Assembly: GCA_965222425.1 (NCBI GenBank)
Contig: CBDCTW010000018.1
Location: forward strand, 434,001 to 498,000
Reading direction: 5' to 3'
DNA length: 64,000 nucleotides
From: CBDCNP01 sp965222425
Lineage (GTDB): Bacteria; Acidobacteriota; Vicinamibacteria; Marinacidobacterales; DATDRI01
Positions within the stretch are counted from its first letter, which is position 1. Each line of letters begins with the position of its first letter. The notes beneath the pieces are model-generated. The model saw only the letters and a list, made by a program, of their open reading frames with translations, did not search any database and was not told where the DNA came from. The translations under genes were made by a program, and so were the position numbers. This document shows, piece by piece, positions 51,938 to 60,678 of this stretch.

Positions 51938-52407
51938 AGGCACTCGCAGTCGTTCTCGCCATCGTGGGCGCCTTCCTGCTCCAGACTCTAGGAGGACGAT
52001 ACTTCGGGCTCATTCAAAGCTATCTGGATCTGTTTCTCCTGACCGCCGCCGGATTCGGTTTGACCCAGGGGAGGCAGGTCGGGATGTTTTCTGGAACGGC
52101 CGCCGGTTTGGTCCAGGATGTGTTCTCGGGCGCCCCCCTAGGCCTGAACGGCGTCTCCAAGACGACTATCGGCTACCTGGCCGGGATCGCCGGGCACCGG
52201 TTGGTGGTGGGCGGTTGGGCGGCACGCTTCATCTTCTTTGCGGCAGCCGTCGCGGCCGATCGCGTCATTCTGGCCGCGATCGGGCAGGTCGCGGACCAGC
52301 CTCCCATGATTGGGAGCGTGGCCCACTTGTTGTACCTTTGTGCCGGGAACGGGTTCATGGGCGCTCTGGTACTGACAGCCCTAGACCGGTTCACCGGGGA
52401 GCGCTGA
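51934..52407 (+). CDS. mreD: rod shape-determining protein MreD
   Basis: 157 residues from a GTG that overlaps the mreC stop. Four to five membrane helices, with the family pieces LAIVGAFLLQTLGGRYFG, DLFLLTAAGFGLTQGRQVGMFSGTAAGLVQDVFSGAPLGLNG and SKTTIGYLAG. Its position between mreC and mrdA settles the identity. Confidence 0.9.
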   Translation: MKALAVVLAIVGAFLLQTLGGRYFGLIQSYLDLFLLTAAGFGLTQGRQVGMFSGTAAGLVQDVFSGAPLGLNGVSKTTIGYLAGIAGHRLVVGGWAARFIFFAAAVAADRVILAAIGQVADQPPMIGSVAHLLYLCAGNGFMGALVLTALDRFTGER

Positions 52408-52432
52408 GAATCCGTTCCTCAAGGGGACTCTT

Positions 52433-54295
52433 ATTAACATCTACGAAGTCCTGAAACCACTGCAGTCGAGGCTAAAGTGGTGGCGGATCCTGGTGGTCAC
52501 CCTCTTCTTGGGTCTTTGCGCTCGATTCTGGCAGCTCCAGATCGTGCGAGCCCCGATCTATCAAGAGTTGGCACGTTCCAATCATGTGAGACAGATTCCG
52601 GAGAACGCTCCCCGAGGACTCGTCCTCGACCGTTTCGGTCAGATCCTTGCCGAGAACCGACCCTCCTTCAATCTGACGATGGAGAAGACGGATCGGGACG
52701 AGGCCGTAATGAGAGAGCTACTCGCGCTCTTGTCCTTCTCCGACTCGGAGCTCGAGGAGCTAGCGAAGCAGCGCAAGCGTATGTCGGGTGCCAGACCCAT
52801 GTTGGTCAAAGAAGATATCCCTCTGGAGGAAGTGGCTTTGGTGGAGTCCAGGCAGCTCGAGCTTCCCGGAGCCAGGATTCAATTCGTTCCGCGGCGGTTC
52901 TACCCGCTTGGTAGCCTCGGCGCCCATGCGCTCGGATACGTCGGCAGGATTACGGAGGAACAACAGGGGCAGGCTCGTTTCGCGGGGGCGATCGCCAACG
53001 ATTACGTGGGACAGTCGGGTATCGAATTGGGTTACAACCTGAAACTCATGGGGCAAAACGGGGTGCAGGTCGTCGTGGTGAATAGCCACGGAAGGCGAGA
53101 AAGGATTCTCGAAGACAAGCCGCCCACTTGGGGCAACTCCGTTCAACTGTCTCTAGACCTGGAGCTCCAGCGCGTGGCCGAGAAAGCATTCGAAGACAAG
53201 GCGGGAGCCGCGGTAGTGCTCGACCCGCGCAACGGCGAGGTGATGGCGCTCGCCAGCGCACCTTCTTTCGACCCCAACGTTTTTTCCGGGCGTTTCGACG
53301 CCGACGCATGGCAAGCGTTGATGAACGACGAGGATCACCGTCTCCAGAACCGTGCACTCCAGGGCCGCTATGCGCCGGGCTCGGTCTTCAAGTTGATCGT
53401 CGCGATGACCGCGCTCGAGGAGGAGAAGATCTCGCCCGCGACGCGCCTTTACTGCGGCGGCGGAGTGCGACTCTATCGCAAGTGGTTGCCGTGTCATCGG
53501 GCCTCCGGTCATGGGTTCGTGAACCTCCATCAGGCTTTAGTGCAATCGTGCAATACGTATTTCTACCAAGTCGGCGTGGAGCTCGAGATCGAGACCATCG
53601 CCCGTTACGCACGCTTTTTGGGGCTAGGGAGTGCAACCGGTGTCGACTTACCTTTCGAAGTGTCGGGCCTAGTACCGGATCCGGAGTGGAAGCGTCGCGC
53701 GCGGAAGGAGCCATGGTACGCGGGGGAGACCGTCTCCGTCTCGGTGGGGCAAGGCTCGGTGCTGGTGACCGCAATGCAGATGGCACAGATAGCCGCCATC
53801 ATCGGGAGCTCGGGAGAAGTCTTCAGGCCACACGTTTTTTTGAGACCACTTCCGGCCGGCACGGTCGCCGAGCCTGCTCCCGCCACGGCGGCCGGGGAGC
53901 CCATTAGGCGTGTGGCGTTCCGCGATTCGACGTGGCGTGTGTTGCAGGAGGCCATGTTGGGCGTCGTCAACGAGAGCGGCGGAACTGGATGGCGAGCTCG
54001 GGTGCCGGGCGTGGCCGTCTCCGGCAAGACGGGGACGGCGCAGGTTGCCTCGCTGTCGAACGTGAGTCAGCGTGCAGACAAAGATCGTCCCAAACACTTG
54101 AGAGATCACGCCTGGTTCATCGGATACGCTCCCCGCGAGAATCCGGAGCTCGCAATAGCTGTCTTGGTTGAACACGGTGGGCAGGGCGGCCGCGCGGCGG
54201 CTCCGATCGCTCAGAAGATTTTCGAAGCTTATTTCGAAGGGAAAAAAGGACGCGAAGCCAATGTTGCTCGACAGGCGCTTTTGGTTCGGAATTGA
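52433..54295 (+). CDS. mrdA: penicillin-binding protein 2 (elongasome transpeptidase)
   Basis: About 620 residues. The frame stays open upstream of the first usual start (GTG 52493) and encodes INIYEVLKPLQSRLKWWRIL, the conserved PBP2 N-terminus. The matching initiation site is ATT at 52433, preceded by AAGGGGA with 6-nt spacing, so a rare ATT start is likely. Order: membrane helix, PBP dimer domain, transpeptidase with SxxK in APGSVFKLIVA, SxN in QSCNTYFY and KTG in VSGKTGTAQ. It crosslinks new peptidoglycan with RodA, whose gene overlaps its 3' end. Confidence 0.92.
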   Translation: MNIYEVLKPLQSRLKWWRILVVTLFLGLCARFWQLQIVRAPIYQELARSNHVRQIPENAPRGLVLDRFGQILAENRPSFNLTMEKTDRDEAVMRELLALLSFSDSELEELAKQRKRMSGARPMLVKEDIPLEEVALVESRQLELPGARIQFVPRRFYPLGSLGAHALGYVGRITEEQQGQARFAGAIANDYVGQSGIELGYNLKLMGQNGVQVVVVNSHGRRERILEDKPPTWGNSVQLSLDLELQRVAEKAFEDKAGAAVVLDPRNGEVMALASAPSFDPNVFSGRFDADAWQALMNDEDHRLQNRALQGRYAPGSVFKLIVAMTALEEEKISPATRLYCGGGVRLYRKWLPCHRASGHGFVNLHQALVQSCNTYFYQVGVELEIETIARYARFLGLGSATGVDLPFEVSGLVPDPEWKRRARKEPWYAGETVSVSVGQGSVLVTAMQMAQIAAIIGSSGEVFRPHVFLRPLPAGTVAEPAPATAAGEPIRRVAFRDSTWRVLQEAMLGVVNESGGTGWRARVPGVAVSGKTGTAQVASLSNVSQRADKDRPKHLRDHAWFIGYAPRENPELAIAVLVEHGGQGGRAAAPIAQKIFEAYFEGKKGREANVARQALLVRN

Positions 54296-55355
54296 TTGGC
54301 TTCTGGTTCTGGGGCTACTTCTAGCCGCCGGACTGGGTGTGGCGGTCATCTATAGCGCCACCCAGGGAGGGCCGACTCCGGACTACTACAAGAGGCAGAT
54401 TCTTTGGATCGCCTTGGGGTTGGTTTTGATGTTGCTCGTCCTGGCGATCGATTACCATTCCCTTTTGGACCACGCGGAGCTTTTCTACGTCACGGTGACC
54501 GGCCTTCTGGTGTATTTGTTTTTCTTCGGGGCATTGCGTGCTGGCACGAATCGCTGGCTCGAGCTCGGCGCCTTCACCATGCATTCAGGTGAGCTTGCCA
54601 AGCTCGCCGCCGTGGTGTTGCTGGCGAAGTACTTCGCCGCGGTCCGTAAGAACCAGCTGGGTACGGCGGAGGTTGCGATCACGGGCGCCTTGGTCGGTGT
54701 GCCGGTGCTTTTGGTGGTCCTCCAGCCAGACCTCGGTACTGCCGCAACGCTCGTCTTTGCCTACGTGGTCCTTTGTCTTCTCGCCGGACTTCGAGGCCGC
54801 CTCGTCCTAGTGGCCGCAGTCATCTTCGCCCTGGCGCTTCCCCTAGGTTGGAGCTTCGTTCTCAAGGATTACCAGAAAGGGCGCGTGCTGGCCTTCCTGG
54901 ATCCCAACCTCGATCCACGAGGAGCCGGCTATCAGAGCATCCAATCGATGATCGCGGTGGGTTCGGGCGGACTGGCGGGCAGAGGTTGGCTCAAGGGCTC
55001 GCAGAGCCAGCTACAGTTCTTGCCCGCTCCCCACACGGATTTCGTGTTTGCGGTCATCGGGGAGGAGTTCGGTTTCGTTGGCGTTGTGGCGGTGGTCCTT
55101 CTCTACATGATGATCACGCTACGGTGCCTCGACGTGGCCCGCCGAGCACGGGACAGGCTGGGTATATATTTGGTGGCCGGGATCTTGTCCATGTTCGTTT
55201 TTCAGGCGCTCTACAACATGGCCATGGTAGGGGGTTTGGTGCCCATCAAGGGATTTCCGTTGCCGTTGATGAGCTATGGCGGATCGTCGATGATGACCAC
55301 GCTCATAGGCTTCGGTTTGATCTTGAACGTGAGGATGCGTCGGTTCGTCAACTAA
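54261..55355 (+). CDS. rodA: peptidoglycan glycosyltransferase RodA
   Basis: 364 residues from the ATG at 54261, overlapping mrdA by 35 bp; an earlier in-frame start at 54168 would add a non-homologous basic leader. SEDS-family membrane protein with about ten helices. Diagnostic pieces are RAGTNRWLELGAFTMHSGELAKLA, RGAGYQSIQSMIAVGSGGLAGRGW, SQSQLQFLPAPHTDFVFAVIGEEFGFVG and LPLMSYGGSSMMTTLIGFGLILNV. It polymerises glycan strands with PBP2. Confidence 0.97.
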   Translation: MLLDRRFWFGIDWLLVLGLLLAAGLGVAVIYSATQGGPTPDYYKRQILWIALGLVLMLLVLAIDYHSLLDHAELFYVTVTGLLVYLFFFGALRAGTNRWLELGAFTMHSGELAKLAAVVLLAKYFAAVRKNQLGTAEVAITGALVGVPVLLVVLQPDLGTAATLVFAYVVLCLLAGLRGRLVLVAAVIFALALPLGWSFVLKDYQKGRVLAFLDPNLDPRGAGYQSIQSMIAVGSGGLAGRGWLKGSQSQLQFLPAPHTDFVFAVIGEEFGFVGVVAVVLLYMMITLRCLDVARRARDRLGIYLVAGILSMFVFQALYNMAMVGGLVPIKGFPLPLMSYGGSSMMTTLIGFGLILNVRMRRFVN

Positions 55356-55635
55356 CCGACCTCGTTTTCATCCAAGCTGCCAAAACGTCAACTTATTGGC
55401 CCTCCTGTCGGAGGAACCCCATGCTCCTGGGGGCAATGCCCCTCCCCTGAGGGGAATTTCCCACTCTGCCGTGTTCGCCCTGACCGGCTCTAAGCCGCTC
55501 TATCCAAAGCCTCTGCGGAGAAGTCGCAATGCAGTGGTTGGTGAGGTCGAACACCCCCGTTTTGGAACGGCAATTGCTAGGTACGATTGGTGGCTGTCCC
55601 CCAGCAGTACCAGAATTCGAACAGGAGCGTGCGTC
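55356..55635. other. rodA-pilW intergenic region
   Basis: 280 bp. Small hairpins at the start (CCTCC-TGTC-GGAGG near 55402-55415, and CCCCT/AGGGG soon after) may end the mre-rod transcript. A sigma-54-type promoter lies at 55562-55578. No gene seen. Confidence 0.5.
55562..55578 (+). promoter_or_regulatory. sigma-54 promoter before the prepilin gene
   Basis: TTGGAACG, four bases, TTGCT matches the RpoN consensus YTGGCACGNNNNTTGCW with one mismatch (A for C). GG and GC lie at the -24/-12 spacing, about 58 bp before the start at 55636. RpoN control of type IV pilin genes is well known. Confidence 0.65.
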
Positions 55636-56657
55636 ATGCGAAGGACAGCCCGTTGCAGTAAGACCTCAGCCCAGGGTTTTTCACTCATAGAAGTCCTAAT
55701 ATCCCTTACCATCACCCTGATCGTGATGAGCAGTGTCTTCGCTCTGCTCACCAAGGGGCAACGGAGCTTCGAACGCGAGCCCGAGATCGCCGAGCTGCAA
55801 CAAAATGCACGAGCTGGCCTCGATGCGGTCGCCAAAGACCTGATCGTCGCGGGCTACCGCCCGCCTCCGACCATTGCGGTCCAATGGGCGGACGGAGGTG
55901 GCACGACTCCGGATGAGATCACCATCATTTACGCCGAGCCACTGATTCCTGTTGTTGAGGCGCTTCCGTGCTCGGAACAGGGCGGTGGGCCCTGTAATAC
56001 GATCGGCAATTCCGCGGTTCTTTTCGTCGACGTCGATACGTTCGATCTGCCGCAAGGCGATCCGCTGGCGGCCTTCTACGACGGGATGGCCTTGGTTATC
56101 CTGGAGACCGACGATTGCAACGGGGACGGTGAAATGGGCGTCGTTCCGTTCGAGCTGACGAAGGATCCTATGATGGCCGGCAGCAAGCTCAAGCTTCAGC
56201 ACAATCCGGGTCAGAGTGACATCGTCTTGCCGCAAGGCTTCAACGGCGAAGTAGATCCGGATTGCGCCGTCGTCGGAATCTTCAAAATCATCCAGTATCG
56301 TGTAAACCGCTGCCGCCAGCGGACAACCCGACCCTGGAACGCCGCGATTTAGGTGCAGGAGACGACTGGATCCCCCTCGCTGCGAACATCGAAGACTTTC
56401 AAGTTCAGTACGGAATCGGGACCGCGGCCAACTGGGTGGATTCGCCCGCTTCGCCGGACCCGAACGATCCGGAAACGTGGATAACGAGGGTGAGCCTGTC
56501 GATAAGGGCGAGGAGCGAGAGCACCAACCTTGAAGGAGGGACGACGGTGAACGCCGCGTCACCCGAGGACACCCACATTCGTAAGACCTACGCCACGACG
56601 ATGAGCCTACGCAACCTCCTCAACGCCACGTCTCAGTTCTACTGTCTGAATCCCTGA
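55636..56657 (+). pseudogene. PilW-like type IV prepilin, frameshifted
   Basis: The ATG at 55636 (AGGAG upstream) gives the class III signal AQGFSLIEVLISLTITLIVMSSVF with the Gly/Phe cleavage site. A PilW-type globular part follows (LQQNARAGLDAVAKDLIVAGY..., DTFDLPQGDPLAAFYDGMALVILETDDC). Near 56310-56340 the frame breaks: the first frame stops at 56352. The other frame continues with PADNPTLERRDLGAGDDWIPLAANIEDFQVQYGIG to 56657. A single indel accounts for it, either a real mutation or an assembly error. PilW is a minor pilin that primes pilus assembly. No other pil genes are nearby. Confidence 0.85.
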
Positions 56658-57409
56658 AGCGACACCCGCGGATCGGCCTCAGCAGCAGCCTCCAGACGCC
56701 CACACCCACTCACGCCCGTCCGGCCCTGTGGGGCGTCGAAATATGTGGTTGCTAACCTCAGCGTAACCAGACGCCCTTGTGGGGTGCAGCTACTCGTGGT
56801 AGATTCAATGGCTTGGAGCGGAACATGGATTCCGCGCCATTAGATCTTGCGAAGCTAAAGAGGCGAGCTAGGTTGTTAGAGGGCGGAAAGCCCCGACGCA
56901 GCGAGCCGCGCGTGAGAGCGCGGCGGGTGTAGCCGCCTCTAGAGCAAGCGAACGGATCAGAAACAGATTGCATGAAGTCGTTCGGGATGGTCTTCGTTCT
57001 GCCTGACCACTAGTGGCCGCGATACCCGCCGCGCCGATCTGCGGTGCGGTGAGATGAGACTTTTGCCGCGGGTGCTCACCGGGAGATCGTCCCGAACCTG
57101 AAGCGGATCAGGTACCGGTTCCGTCTCTGCTTCAGAACATTGGGAGAATCGAAGTCAAAGTGATGTTGGCCAGCCAAAGACCGGGGGCGCAATCGCCCCG
57201 CGGTGAAGTTTTGGTGCCGGCCCCACTCCTTGTGGTTGGGACCTCTATCCCCACCCCGGTAACTTCCCCGGCTGCTCTTGGCCGGTGCTTAACTCGTCTT
57301 CCAGCCCCCGGCCCCATTGCGAGATGCTATGCCGCTACGGCCCGAATGTGAGAAGGGCTCTCCCCAAACAACCGGTTTTTCTCCCCATTTACGGGTACTG
57401 GTGCCATAA
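56658..57409. other. 752-bp gene-free, structured region upstream of rng
   Basis: No convincing ORF. Several strong hairpins: GCCGCGC/GCGCGGC (56905-56911 with 56918-56924), GGGGCG-CAAT-CGCCCC (57184-57199), and a 34-nt quasi-palindrome centred on ACCGGT (about 57099-57133, ends GAAGC/GCTTC). I checked by eye for tRNA, tmRNA, RNase P and cyclic-di-GMP aptamer cores and saw none. It may be a long rng leader, an unknown RNA or remnant DNA. Confidence 0.45.
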
Positions 57410-59215
57410 ATGTCCAAGGAGTTGATCGTCAGTCACCATCCCCAGGAAACCAAAGTCGCCCTCGTCGAGGACGGGGTCGTCGCCGAAGTCTCAGTAGAGA
57501 GAGAGAGAGGTCGAAGCGTTGTAGGGAACCTGTATAAGGGCCGAGTCAACCGCGTCCTGCCCGGGATGCAGTCGGCCTTCGTCGACGCTGGATTAGAGCG
57601 CGACGCCTTCCTGTACGTCTCCGACGTGTTGGAGGAGGAGTTCGACCCCTTCCAAACCATGGAAGAGGAGAAAATGGCAGAGACGGAGCGAGAGATCGTC
57701 CGCGCCAAGGCCAAGAACCACTCTATCGATGAGCTGCTCACCGAAGGGCAGGAGGTTCTCGTCCAGGTCGCCAAGGAGCCCATTGGAACGAAAGGCGCTC
57801 GCATCACATCCTACGTCAGTCTTCCAGGGCGACTGCTGGTGTTCATGCCGACTGTCGACCACCTCGGCGTCTCTAGGAAGATTGAATCCTCCGAGGAAAG
57901 GGCTCGGCTTCGACAGTTGATCCAGAATAACCGCAAGATTGGAGGCGGGTACATCGTCCGGACCGCGGTTATCGGCAAAGACGACGAGGCGATCTTGGCC
58001 GACATGCGTTTTCTCGAAAACCAGTGGACCGAGATTCGTCGTAAGGCCGAGTCTTCCAAGGCCCCCGCAGTCATCCACCGTGATCTCGGTCTCGTGTTCA
58101 AGCTCATTCGGGACATGCTTTCACTCGAGTTCAGCGCTATCCGCATCGATTCCGAAAAGCTATATGACGAAGTCGTGGATTTCGTGAAGCAGATTCAGCC
58201 CCAGATGCTGCATCGCGTCAAGCTCTACTCCAAGAACTACCCGATCTTCGACGAGTACGGAGTGCAGGCCGAGATCGACCGCGCTCTCAAGAGCAAAGTT
58301 TGGCTCAAGTCGGGTGGCTATATCGTGATCAATCAAACTGAGGCTCTGGTCGCGGTCGACGTCAATACCGGCCGCTACACCGGCAGTAAGCGCCTCGAGG
58401 ACACGATCACACGCATCAATCTGGAAGCCATCAAGGAGATCGTGCATCAAATCCGACTCAGGGATCTCGGGGGCATTATCGTAATCGATTTCATCGACAT
58501 GGAGGAGAGGCGCAATCAACAGCAAGTCTTTGCCGACCTCGAAGAAGAGCTCAAGAACGATCGTTCTCCCACAAAAACGATTCAGATTAATGAGTTCGGA
58601 CTGATGGTCCTGACTCGCAAACGGGTGAAGAAATCACTCGAACGTACGCTGAGCCAACCCTGTCCTTACTGTCAGGGGAGCGCACAGGTGAAGTCGGCGA
58701 CTACGATCGGCTACGAAATTCTCGACCATGTTCGAAGGAAGGCGTCGGAGCTTCCCCAAAACGGAGCGATGCTACAAGTCCATCCCGAGGTTGGCCGTGC
58801 CCTTCAAAAAGGCGAGGCCCCCGTACTCGACGAGATCAGGTCTATCCTAGGCGCGCGAACCGAGATCAAGCCGATTGCCAGTTTCCACCACGAGCAGTTC
58901 GAGCTCGTGGCTTGGAAGGAATCGGGAAGGCAGAGGAGACAAGAGCGCCACTCGAGGAGCTCCAACCGGCGGGTCGCGCCTGCCAGGCCTGCCAGACAAG
59001 ACAAACAAGGAAGACGTGAAAGACAAGGAGGGCGAGGGGCGTCCGCAAGGCAAGAAAAGGCGGACACGCCGGAAAGCACCGACAAGCCTGAAAGCACTGA
59101 CAAGCCTGAGCCGCCTCAACAGCCTGCAGAGGTTGAACGGGCTGACTCGCAGCCCGAACGCCGTGGCGACGAGGGCAGTACGGAAGGGCAACCCCCGCCG
59201 TCAGCGGGCTCCTAA
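57410..59215 (+). CDS. rng: ribonuclease G/E family endoribonuclease
   Basis: 601 residues. An S1 domain (about 35-125), then the RNase H/DNase I-like catalytic core with VHRDLGLVFKLIRDML, EALVAVDVNTGRYTG and the metal-binding Asp in GGIIVIDFIDM. The Zn-link CPYCQGSAQ used for dimer contacts is present. The C-terminal tail (about 510-601) is low-complexity: Arg/Gln-rich, then repeats of PESTDK and a Pro/Glu end, a disordered region like the RNase E scaffold. It processes rRNA and mRNA. Confidence 0.95.
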   Translation: MSKELIVSHHPQETKVALVEDGVVAEVSVERERGRSVVGNLYKGRVNRVLPGMQSAFVDAGLERDAFLYVSDVLEEEFDPFQTMEEEKMAETEREIVRAKAKNHSIDELLTEGQEVLVQVAKEPIGTKGARITSYVSLPGRLLVFMPTVDHLGVSRKIESSEERARLRQLIQNNRKIGGGYIVRTAVIGKDDEAILADMRFLENQWTEIRRKAESSKAPAVIHRDLGLVFKLIRDMLSLEFSAIRIDSEKLYDEVVDFVKQIQPQMLHRVKLYSKNYPIFDEYGVQAEIDRALKSKVWLKSGGYIVINQTEALVAVDVNTGRYTGSKRLEDTITRINLEAIKEIVHQIRLRDLGGIIVIDFIDMEERRNQQQVFADLEEELKNDRSPTKTIQINEFGLMVLTRKRVKKSLERTLSQPCPYCQGSAQVKSATTIGYEILDHVRRKASELPQNGAMLQVHPEVGRALQKGEAPVLDEIRSILGARTEIKPIASFHHEQFELVAWKESGRQRRQERHSRSSNRRVAPARPARQDKQGRRERQGGRGASARQEKADTPESTDKPESTDKPEPPQQPAEVERADSQPERRGDEGSTEGQPPPSAGS

Positions 59216-59286
59216 CCCGCGGACATTAGCGGCAATCTGCCCGGGAGTCTCACGGCAATCTCGCCTGAAAGGAGTGGTCCTGCTGT

Positions 59287-59649
59287 CTACGGACCTTCCG
59301 GACGATATCGCGCTTGATAGATCCCGCGCGGGTCGAAAACCGGGTCCACTGCGAAGCTCCGGCGGAACGCATCCAACGAGTTCTGAAAGTGCTTTAGGAC
59401 ATAGTGGCAGTAACCCTCCAAGTAAAGCACGTCGGCCCGGTCGGGGTCGGCCTGCGGTGGCGTCTCGGCCTGTTCCGGTGTAGACAGGGCTTCTTGCGGG
59501 GGCTCTTCCTGTCCGAACGTCAGGGGTGCACCGAGCGGAATGGCAACCGAAAAAGCGGTGAGCAAGCGTATCGTCTTAACTAGGTTGACCGGCCTGACCG
59601 GACCGGCCATGCTTGCCGTCATCCTCGACAGGGGGCTCAAGGGCTTCAT
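59287..59649 (-). CDS. secreted TPR-like small protein
   Basis: 120 residues from the ATG at 59649 with GAGGAG upstream; a longer start at 59709 would not have a signal. The signal region runs to about residue 45 (LLTAFSVAIPLGAPLTFGQ). A Pro/Glu/Ala-rich linker follows, then a single tetratricopeptide-like helix pair (RADVLYLEGYCHYVLKHFQNSLDAFRRSFAVDP). Convergent with rng and downstream of the UshA-like selenoprotein; function unknown. Confidence 0.7.
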   Translation of the reverse strand: MKPLSPLSRMTASMAGPVRPVNLVKTIRLLTAFSVAIPLGAPLTFGQEEPPQEALSTPEQAETPPQADPDRADVLYLEGYCHYVLKHFQNSLDAFRRSFAVDPVFDPRGIYQARYRPEGP

Positions 59650-59717
59650 GGGACTATCTCCTCTATTCAGTTGTGGCGCGCCCGGGAACCTTGGTTCCCA
59701 TAGTAGCATGAAACGAA

Positions 59718-60659
59718 TTACTGGGATTTGGCATGGATGATCTCCGCCTCGGCCTTTTGCTGGAACTCGATAAAATCCGGATGATCCGGAAGCCTAGAAG
59801 AGAGTGGGACCAAGCGATAAAAGAAACGGGTTGCCCGCGCCTCGGCGTCGAAAAAAAGCCTCAACTCGCCGAGCGCCATTCCCTGGGGGTACGGGTAACA
59901 AATGAAAGTGTCTCCTTCGAATGAAGGATGAGATAGATGCGTGTCATTCGCGGCGCCCACCAGGATGTCGATTCCTGGGACTGCCCTGGCGAGATCCTTC
60001 GCCGCCGGCAGAGGCAATTGTGCCAGGACTACGAGTACGTCACATTTTCCGCGGAGCTCACCGACGAGCGCCCGCGCTTTGTCGACTGGGTCGGCGAAGT
60101 CGATGGCGAGTGAGTCAGAGGCCGGGTCGGCGACGCCCAGGAAGCCCAAACGGATCGTGCGTCCTGAAGCGGTCTCGACTTCTTGGATCACATACGGGGG
60201 AACCTCCAGGCCTGACTCGGGTCCAAGGATGGCGTTGGCGGAGACGAAGGGCAACTTCGACTTTCCTAGCTCGCTTAAGCGATCGGTTTCCGGTATGACC
60301 TCCAGCTCACCGATATTGATAGCGGAGTAGTTCATGCGGAGCATCCCTTCCAGGACCCACCGGTTTCTAACCTCCGCCTCGAGCGCCACATCGGCGGAGA
60401 AGTTCCCGGCGTCGACCAGAATCCATGGTGTTCGGGAGAAGATCTTCTCGAACTGTTCTAGGTACTTCGCCCGCCGGGCAAAGCCCCCGAGGGGGTTGCG
60501 GCTTCAGCCGCAGGGCTCAACGTAACCGCGGAGCTCTCCCGTGAAGAAAACGGCTAGGTCGGCATCCTCTAACTCATCGGCTTCCACCCAACGGTCGGAG
60601 CCTCGAGCGACCGAGAGAAGCACCAGGAATGCGGCAAGCGACAGAAATGGTCTGGACAT
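59718..60659 (-). CDS. UshA-like secreted selenoprotein, Sec at codon 52
   Basis: 313 residues when the UGA at 60504-60506 is read as selenocysteine. Part 1, from ATG 60659, has a signal peptide (PFLSLAAFLVLLSVARG) and FFTGELRGYVEPCG-Sec. Part 2 continues in the same frame with SRNPLGGFARRAKYLEQF, WILVDAGNF, NYSAINIGE and ICYPYPQGMALGELRLFF. Cys homologues have PCGC followed by GGLARRA, so U replaces the second Cys. After the UGA, CCCC, loop CUCG, GGGG makes a hairpin with a loop 12 nt downstream. UGA-blind gene finding splits it into two false ORFs. A distant relative of 5'-nucleotidases without the DxH metal motif; a redox role is likely. Confidence 0.87.
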
Positions 60660-60678
60660 TTTTTCGGAAAATTCTAGC

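Noticed and set aside
56658..57409. RNase P RNA, tmRNA, tRNA or cyclic-di-GMP riboswitch in the region before rng
   Set aside because: None of the conserved core sequences of these RNAs was seen on either strand; hairpins alone are not enough.
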